Shown in pieces: positions 56,778 to 64,000 of a stretch of DNA of 64,000 nt. Source of the stretch: Turnera subulata. Its lineage: Eukaryota > Streptophyta > Magnoliopsida > Malpighiales > Passifloraceae. Position 1 is the first letter of the stretch; every line of letters begins with the position of its first letter. The stretch is from positions 1-64,000 of the forward strand of contig JAKUCV010007861.1 in NCBI GenBank assembly GCA_028386065.3, written 5' to 3'. The translations under genes and the position numbers were made by a program. The notes under the pieces are model-generated. The model was not told the origin of the DNA. It saw only the letters and a list, made by a program, of their open reading frames with translations, and ran no database searches.

Positions 56778-59642
56778 GACTACTATAATGCACCCGTTTA
56801 CTAACAGATTTAGCAAGGAATTTTCAGCAATTTGTAACAGATTTTGGCATTTGCAACGGATTTTGTCACATATGAAATCCCTGATTAAACCCTTCGTTGC
56901 AAATCCAGTTGTGAGGAAATTTGTGACGGGCCAGTTTGTTTGCCACGGATTTTACGAGGGATAACGCATGACAAACTGTGACAGTCTTATACCCATCACA
57001 GTTAATTCTATTAGTGTAAACCTTGCTGTTTGTAACGGAAAAAGAACCCACATGAATTAATTCCATGTTAAATCCATCACAAACTAAATTTACCAAAAAA
57101 TAATTATGCCAAATATCAGTATATTAATATGTACCCCTAATTATATTGGAATATAGTTTCATTCAGATTTCATGAAAAAATTAAAACTATTTGACAAAAT
57201 TTTATGGCAGAAAATAAACAAACATGAATGTTTTTATCGTATCTTCTTTACAGAAAGACAACAAAACAATTATAATGCAAAATATATTTACAATTAGCAA
57301 TACATACAAAATACAACAAAATAATTGTCTTTACAACTTAAAAATACCTCAAAACATGTCGGAATCTGGCGGGATAGACCTAGTCCAAATGAACTTGAAC
57401 ACGAATGGTCCTTAACGGATCTGCTCAAAGACTGCATGCCACGAAAAATTCTACAAGCCTTCGTTCAGTTCGGCCACCACTCCTTGCTCTACCCAAGACC
57501 ATACCTTATCCTGAAACCAACCAAAGTCCAAATGCCCACAAAACCTAGAATGTCAAAAAACAATCCCAAGTTCCAATACATTCATCAAAAGGACATTTAA
57601 TCAAGAAAAAAATCTAATCCTTACCCGTTCCAACACTCGCCTGGACCTGCGGCCACGATAGAGCTCGTCGGAGTTTACCCGAGTCGAAGATCGACTCGAC
57701 TCACTTCAGACCACCATGCCTGACCTCAAATCAGTCGCCATCTATTGCATCCTTGCTGGATAATGCCTAATCGCCTCCGCCATAGGAAATTCGTGGTTGA
57801 TTGGGATGAACCTCGCCTCGCCACTCTCGCCTTGACTTCTCCGCCACAAATCCCGAGCCGTAGCGGATGCACTGGGTTGAGGAAAGAAGAGCAGAGAGGC
57901 AAGGGGATTGAGGAGGGTTCTTTTGGTGAATGACAAAGAGAAGAGGGGATTGAGGAGGGTTCGTTCGTGTGTTGTGTTAAGTGACGGCTAGGGTTCAGAT
58001 TGGGAAAAAGGAAAGGAAGAGAAGAGGGGGGAGAGAGAGACGAGAGAGTGAGAGGAAGAGAGAGAAGGAGCAGATAGAAAATGAGGAGGCTGAGTTAACG
58101 ATGCCTTTTATACCCGACTCTAACCCTAGGGTTTCGGCCAAAACTCAAAACTACGTATTATAGTCATTCAAGCCTTCTCAGGTCAATGCGCTCCTCAACA
58201 GTGAAAATGCGAAGGTCTTGGTATTTTCTGCATAAGTTCCGCCAAAGCACAGTCATTTTGATTAAAACAAAACCCAATTGTGTGTTTTGAACTTAGGGAA
58301 CTATCCTTTTAAATTATTTTCAAAACATTTTCTAAGTATTATTTAATTTAATAACTCAAAACACTAAAAATATTTTTAATAAATTATAATTTATAGGAAA
58401 TTATATGAAGGTAGCCGGAGCTTTAGCCCGACTAATCCGAACATGCCCGGATCATAGGAACTAATTTGAATAAACTTAAATAATATTATGAAGGAAAAAC
58501 TCTTACAATTTCACTAATTTGAGTCTGTTTTTCATGGAACAGCTTGACTATCTGCCCTTGATTTGCCAATGGAATAAGTGGTGGAACTCACTCATTCCAC
58601 GAACACTAAGGAACTCATCTAGTGGAGTACTCATTCACCTATTACAACGATAGTAGACTCATATAAAATTCCTAACATGTCTCCCTAATCCTTTGTATAG
58701 ACTAATTGCCTAATTATAATTTTTTATAGATCCTTTATGGAATAAACACAAATACATGATTACAGTTCAAATAATTTATCATTTTACCTCTGAACATCTT
58801 CAAAAAATATAATTTTAAACATTTTCACTCCTCCATTGCTACTTCATGTTAATAATTCATATATAATTAAGACATGTAATAATAAATAAAGTTTAGTAAA
58901 AATTATTAGAAAAAGCCAAATAAACCATTATAAAAGGAAGAAAGGAATACAGGAATAAAAAAAACTTATTAAAAGGAATTGCAAAAGAATTTATAAGGGG
59001 ATTCAAATACAATTTGTTTGAAGAGCTTTCAGGGGTTTTTTTCCCTCACAATATGCAAGGAATTAGAATTCCGTCACCATTTGTGATGAAAAAAAATCCC
59101 TTACAAAGTCATAGAGGAGAAGAAAAGTTTTGGTAGAAAGCGGCGGAGAATCCTAAGATAGAAAGGAAAGAAATGACAGAGGAGGGGAAAAAAAAGGTAA
59201 AGTTGCTAATATACTATAAATTAGCAAGGGAAAGTTCCATCATAATTTGTTACGAAAATTGCTCCCCTAACAAACAGCAACGGAAAAACCCTCACAAATC
59301 CGTTTTTGGAATATAACACTCATGACGGATAGATCCCTTGCAATTTGTAAGGGAAAAATTATCCGTTAAAAATTAGTGACGGGCAAATCCCTCACAATTC
59401 CCTCACAACAAAGATGGGAAGGAGGCGGGAAAAATATCAGCTTCCCGGGCAAAACTTACTCACGGACTTTGCCACGGAAAATTAATCCCTTGCATAATCC
59501 GTCACTAATTTTCTGTGACGGAAAATTTCCGTAACTAATCCTGTTGCAGAGCTCGCTTTTGCCTCACAACATTCGTCACTATTAGTGACGAAAATTTTGC
59601 TTCACACAAAATCCGTTACTAAATGACTGCATTCTAGTAGTG
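56778..59642 (-). mobile_element. Non-autonomous CACTA transposon, copy 2
   Basis: The right end (59625-59642) is the complement of CACTACTAGAATGCAGTC. The left end reads GACTACTATAATGCACCC, so its first base is mutated. A perfect 3-bp duplication GGT flanks it (56775-56777, 59643-59645). Subterminal repeats and the order of internal parts match copy 1 in reverse, so it is annotated on the minus strand. It carries the same TATAAAAG promoter (58105-58112 minus) and a short leader ORF (57936-57742 minus) but no transposase. Confidence 0.85.
58105..58112 (-). promoter_or_regulatory. TATA box inside CACTA copy 2
   Basis: Minus-strand GGGTATAAAAGGCAT, with AAACCCTAGGGTTAG (telo-box) just upstream and a CT-rich leader downstream. 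It parallels the promoter of copy 1. Confidence 0.55.
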
Positions 59643-60639
59643 GGTCCCAATATAGAGTTTCCCTAGAAATCTAGAGCAAGGTGGCTTGACTCAAATACCT
59701 TCCGGAGGTCTACTACCAGGTGTAACCAAAAGTGAAGACCCTCAAAATGGCAGCTTCCAGAATGACTAAAGAGCATACCCATTAGAGACATAAGAGAAAA
59801 ATTATGGGAGAATGCAGAACTCTTATAGGGAACAGAAGGTACCTACCCAGGCAACTGAAAAGGGTACATATATCTCAGATCGGAATGCAGCATCCGAGTT
59901 AGGGCCCCCCTGTCAGAGAAGGCACTCCAAAGCTTACCAATATGCTTCCCACATCAACATTTGATATTTTTTTAAGGAAGCATAGACCATATAGCACCCT
60001 CAAAAGCTTCTTACCACTACACTCTTTTTTCCTTCATTAGGTTTTTATCCCATTCGGTTTTTCCTGATAAGGTTTTTAATGAGGTAGTCTTCCTTAAATC
60101 ATATTCCATAAATATGGTGACATCTAAAAGGCCATAGATACTTAAATGCCCGAACTTGTACCAAGTTCAACCATTTAAGGGGCTAAGTGATATGGCCAAA
60201 AATACTCCTAAGCCCAATAAGCTTGAGCCTATGATCTACAAAGACTGACTGCCCAATTGAAGGAGGCCAAACAATGACCAAGCCATCTTCATTTATAGCT
60301 TACAACCACATATGTCTGAAATGAAAGTCCACTATGAGGCATCCCATACTAGCTCAGAGGGACCCTCCCTATGGCTTCCCCAAGGAAGCACCACGGCAGC
60401 TCAAGGCGGGAACCTCGTAGCATCCAGCTTCCTAAGCACGACTTGCTCAAGAAGCCATGACAGCTCCTTAAATCACGACATAAATCAAGGAAAAGTAGGA
60501 ACACCAAAACCTGCACACAAAGTAAATAATAGTGTATTTCGACTCTATATATATTGAGTCCAACTTATGTACAAACTAATGATAAATTGAAGGGAATAAT
60601 ACAATTTCCATTTACTCTCTCAATTTTTCCATATCAAAA
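59643..60639. other. Host sequence, not identified
   Basis: Begins with the GGT duplication. Text is similar in style to 45900-46882 and 56537-56777. The plus-strand frame 60312-60557 shows no recognisable domain. Confidence 0.3.
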
Positions 60640-61400
60640 ACCCACACTATCCTTTATTTCATCACCTGCCAGCATAACCCATTCTTTTGTTTCTTCATCG
60701 AATCTCTAAAACTGAATTCCAATATCATCATCGCATGGACATATACCAAAAATATTGCCAAAGACTCTAGTACAAGAAGTTGATAAAGCGAACCTGAAGC
60801 AATGTATTACTGCGATGGATCAGCTACCTACGTTACCTTCAAATCAGGATCAACTGTCACAACCCATCCATTACTAGCAAAAGCATAAAATTTACCACAA
60901 TTGTACATAGCACGAATAAAACTAGAGCCAATGACAGTCCATTTGTCATTTCCCATCCTCCAAACACCCAACTTACCTGTAAGATATTCCACTCCAGGCC
61001 ATGACTGTAAGAGCATCACCAATCTTACCAAAATCCGAAGCAACAACAAAGCTAATAAAATCAGTAACGGGTGGAAGAGAAAGAGAAAACGGATTTCTCA
61101 CACAATAATCCTTGCGTATCTCAATTACTTTGAAGTCCACTAATTTTATGACTTTGGGAGAGTTACAAGTTCCATTTCCAACACCAGGGAGCATGAAGGG
61201 GCCACGGTGCGGCGGTAGAACTGGTGTCGCTGCTCAATTCTGAAGATTGAGTTTCCACAATCCAAGGAGGAGAAGTGGTGTTGGGAAGGGGCTGGATGGA
61301 GTAGATTGTGGAGTACTCCTTGAGGACAAAGGGGCCATTTAGTAGAAGACCAGATGATTTGGGTTAGTTTACGTGATAGTCTATTTGGGGTTAATTGCAT
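60640..61400 (-). pseudogene. DUF295 F-box-type pseudogene
   Basis: Minus-strand reading gives, in several frames, PKVIKLVDFKVIEIRKDYC, MAWSGISYR, KLGVWRMGNDKWTVIGSS, MYNCGKFYAFASNGWVVTVD, then (60760-60650) CDDDIGIQF and WVMLAGDEIKDS. This is the order of the DUF295 domain of SKIP23-like F-box proteins. At least two frameshifts are needed and no F-box is found upstream. It faces the next pseudogene head-to-head, suggesting an old inverted duplication. Confidence 0.65.
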
Positions 61401-61969
61401 TGCAAAATTGGGAAATTTTTGTTTACCGTATATGAATTATGAAATAATTGGCAACGGTACCTATAAACAAGTTTAACTGATATTTATGATGTGTAAACAT
61501 ATTTCTATTATTTCTATTAATGATGACTGAAATCTTACAGTATCTTTTAAGAGAGAAGTATCGAATTAAACCGGCAAATATGGGATCCACATATCAGTAA
61601 GGAAAATTATAAAAAATTTATTTTTCTGACTTGTAGGGCTCACAAAAGTACTAAAGAATTAAGAATGCCACATTAGCTAATTATGAATTAAATCAGACAG
61701 GAGACCAAATTTAACATTTGAGGAGAATGAAGGAACCTAATTAATCATAATTAGCTTAAAGAGACCTTTCCTATAAGTTCAATATAGTCGGGGTTTGAGA
61801 CAATTATAAAATTTCTATAACAACATTACAATTTTTCCCAGTACTGACCCATCATATAGATCCATCCACAGCCTAGAAAGAAACAACCTACGTACATCCA
61901 CCACCGTACGTATACCCTAGAGAGAAATCCTAGCGAGAAGGTATATACACCGTAGAGAAACCTCCTGCA
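61401..61969. other. Spacer between two F-box pseudogenes
   Basis: AT-rich. The last 100 bp (CTAGAAAGAAACAACC and beyond) look like a leader. No TATA box that I trust. Confidence 0.35.
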
Positions 61970-62726
61970 ATGGCTCCAACATCAAAGAATAACTGCTGGA
62001 CCGATCTTCCAATCGATCTCTTGGAGAAGATCAGGAGTAGCTACCTGGATGCCCTCCGTTTGAGGGCGATTTCCCGGTCATGGCGATCTTCCACTCGTCT
62101 CCCTCCCATAGTCCCATCCTTTTGTAGCCTCTCTCCACTTGTTCTGCATAACAAGTCTCACCATTGCTTACTTAAGGAGTTGATAGTTTGTTCCGTCCAA
62201 CCTGCTACTCGTGACTATGTTTCCGGCACCACGCTCTTGCTCTTGATAACCCTACCCTCCAAACCACAATCACAATCGAAGGATGATCTTATCACCCTGG
62301 AAGCATTGAACTATCCAAAATTAGCAACTAAATAATTCTTCAACTTGCTGGATTTTAGAGTGGAGGAGATTTGGTTTGATTATTACCTCGAGGTAGTTGA
62401 TGGTGGCTCTGACACTGAAATTCCAACAAGAGAAGTTGCAGTTAGTTGGGGTTTTCATAAGAGGACTTGTGGTGGTGGTGATGATGATGATGGTTTTACG
62501 GTGATGGTGGTGACACCCAATTCAGAACTGGCGATGTGGAGGAAGGGAGAAGACAGATGGACATTTATCAGATTAGATGATCGCTTTCTGAATTATTATT
62601 GCGAGTATGATAAGTTTGTCAGTGTTGTATACTTCAATGAGAAATTTTATGCTTTGGCTGATAGCGGGAGGGTTTTTCCATTGAAGCAACCAAACCAGAT
62701 AGCGTGAAGGAGATTACCCGTGATCC
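61970..62726 (+). pseudogene. F-box/DUF295 gene, broken and truncated
   Basis: Substrate-receptor type F-box protein. Starts MAPTSKNNCWTDLPIDLLEK (F-box, with LDALRLRAISRSWRS) and runs to an in-frame TAA at 62333-62335. The same frame then continues with LDFRVEEIWFDYYLEVVDGG, ELAMWRKGEDRWTFIRLDDR and SVVYFNEKFYALADSGRVF, i.e. DUF295. A slip near 62680 is needed to read on (KPDSVKEITRDP), and the gene is cut at 62726 by the family-1 LTR. The target duplication of that insertion would be GATCC (62722-62726). The remaining C-terminus is outside the window or lost. Confidence 0.75.
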
Positions 62727-63480
62727 TGTTGGCTTTGATCTTCAAACAATTCAATTTAATCACAAGAACATCGATGTTTAAGCTAAAACATCGATGTTTT
62801 GAAGATTCGGAGACTCAAATAATTCTGCGAAGTGATAGAACATCGATGTTGGGATCAAAACATCGATGTTTGATGAACCTGGAACTTGCCGAACGCTTAG
62901 AACATCGATGTTTAAATTAAAACATCGATATTTTAATGCTGCAACATAAATTTTGGTGTGCGCTGCTATACAAAATTTGGAAAAAATCCCAGAATTCTGC
63001 AGAAATGTGAAGTTGATGTTCTTGGTTATTGTTCCATTGGTTTTCTCTCAATTCACTCAATCTTTTGACTTGAACACTCAATGAACAAGTCAAGAAACAC
63101 TTAATGAAGTCAAACACACTTAATTCACTCTTATTTCACTTATAGAACTCAGATTACAATACTCAATATATAGGCAGAAAATCAACCTATAACCCAACAA
63201 TTCCTACTCAGCTGACCCTACTACTTTAAGTAGTGGGTTTTGCTTTTCCTATTACATCATATAGAACAAAACACACTTACAATCAGGATAAACCACACTA
63301 TAACATGATAAGATTATTGATTACTAAAAGACGCACTTTACTTAACATACTTTAATTAAAGGGGCCATTCCACTTAGCTTGATTGCTCTCCACTAACTTC
63401 ACCAGCAGTTTGATTATTTTCTACTAACATCTCAACAACTCCACTAACACTCAGCTAACAGCTTGGTCATACAATCAACA
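62727..63480 (-). repeat. LTR (family 1) of Copia-6
   Basis: TGTTGGC...CAATCAACA, 754 bp, homologous to the solo LTR at 8254-9025. On the minus strand it directly follows the purine tract CAAGGGGGAG (63481-63490), so it is the 3' LTR. It has a TATATAT box at about 63161-63170 (minus) and three dodecamer pairs downstream at 62767/62787, 62839/62859 and 62901/62921, all 20 bp apart. Confidence 0.92.
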
Positions 63481-64000
63481 CTCCCCCTTGACTGAGCTGT
63501 TCTTCATATTCATCATGTTCTTCAGCAACTCAAACCTGTTCTTGGGCAAAGGCTTTGTGAACAGGTCTGCTAATTGATTTTCGGAGGAGCATAATAAGAC
63601 TTGAACTCCTCCTTCACTTTCGGCTTCTCGAATCACATGGAATCTAATCTTAAAATGCTTTTTCCTGCCATGATCAGTTGGATTCTTAATCATTGCAATA
63701 GTGGACTGATTCTCACAGAATAACTCCATGGGTTCTTCTTGCTCCATCTTCAAATCTGTCATGATCTTTCTGAACCAAATAACTTGATTTACAGTTGAGG
63801 CAGCAGCAAGATACTCTGCTTCAGTTGTGGATTGAGCAACAACGGTTTTTTTCTTGGATCACCACGAAAATTCATTTGAACCAAGCAAGAAAACATAACC
63901 TGTTGTGCTTTTCATGTCATCTACACTTCCAGCCCAATCACTGTCACAGTATGCCTTCAATTTTGCATCTTCAAATGAGCTGTAATGAAGACCAAGATCA
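63475..64000 (-). pseudogene. Copia-6 RNase H, running off the window
   Basis: The minus strand reads CDSDWAGSVDDMKSTTGYVF, SKKKTVVAQSTTEAEYLAAA, CENQSTIAMIKNPTDHGRKK, NQLADLFTKPLPKNRFELL, then a short tail into the LTR. An in-frame TGA follows EFSW, so this copy is defective at that point. RT, integrase, gag and the 5' LTR should lie beyond the right edge. Confidence 0.88.

Overview
The window is nuclear DNA from a flowering plant, almost certainly a eudicot. It is AT-rich, its genes carry GT-AG introns, and it holds a plant THI1-type thiazole synthase, type-1 lipoxygenase pieces, F-box/DUF295 genes, a cytosolic tRNA-Ser(UGA) and a plastid rpoC1 fragment. All major plant transposon groups are present. 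I cannot name the species. Very little is an intact single-copy gene: nearly every recognisable host gene is broken, and mobile elements explain most of the sequence.

Layout. 1-2632: unassigned. 2636-6182: a non-autonomous CACTA element abutting tRNA-Ser(UGA) (6187-6268, minus). 6630-7005: LINE 3' end. 7495-10513: decayed minus-strand Copia (Copia-1) carrying a 772-bp solo LTR (8254-9025). 10577-18861: THI1/THI4 gene with a shifted transit-peptide frame and a 5.7-kb Copia (Copia-2, 13114-18811) in its last exon. 21340-23691: two Helitrons in tail-to-tail orientation, forming a 2.3-kb imperfect palindrome. 24910-29685: plus-strand Copia (Copia-3) with nearly identical LTRs. 30567-33918: lipoxygenase gene lacking its middle. 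34126-35078: Mutator-like foldback element. 35305-35655: nuclear copy of plastid rpoC1. 35855-36034: first exon of a second lipoxygenase. 36497-38371: retroelement ORF and LINE debris. 38923-39542: TRIM. 39819-40545: third Helitron. 41858-43372: LINE split by a hAT element (42069-42824). 43390-44760: probable gypsy LTR remnant. 44764-45150: DUF295 fragment. 46883-56536: large LTR element with no visible pol, with antisense genes and a transposon-protein-like ORF. 56778-59642: second CACTA element, inverted relative to the first. 60640-61400 and 61970-62726: two DUF295/F-box pseudogenes, the second cut by the LTR of another Copia (Copia-6) that runs off the right edge.

The most unusual signal is the palindrome AACATCGATGTT, present roughly seventy times by eye. 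It occurs in two unrelated LTR families and in an internal module of the large element. Copies come in pairs whose start-to-start distance is almost always 21 bp (family 2 and the internal module) or exactly 20 bp (family 1). In family 2 the pairs recur every 71-75 bp. These distances are close to two and seven helical turns, so the sites would lie on one face of the DNA. The surrounding sequence has drifted much more. This looks like a phased array of dyad binding sites reused by several retroelements.

Assembly cautions: single unknown bases at 2633, 32168 and 54299 look like contig joins. The 54055-54543 duplication around one of them is almost certainly artificial. There is a 615-bp gap at 49465-50079, and a 1352-bp tandem duplication at 46579-49282 may be two haplotypes laid end to end.
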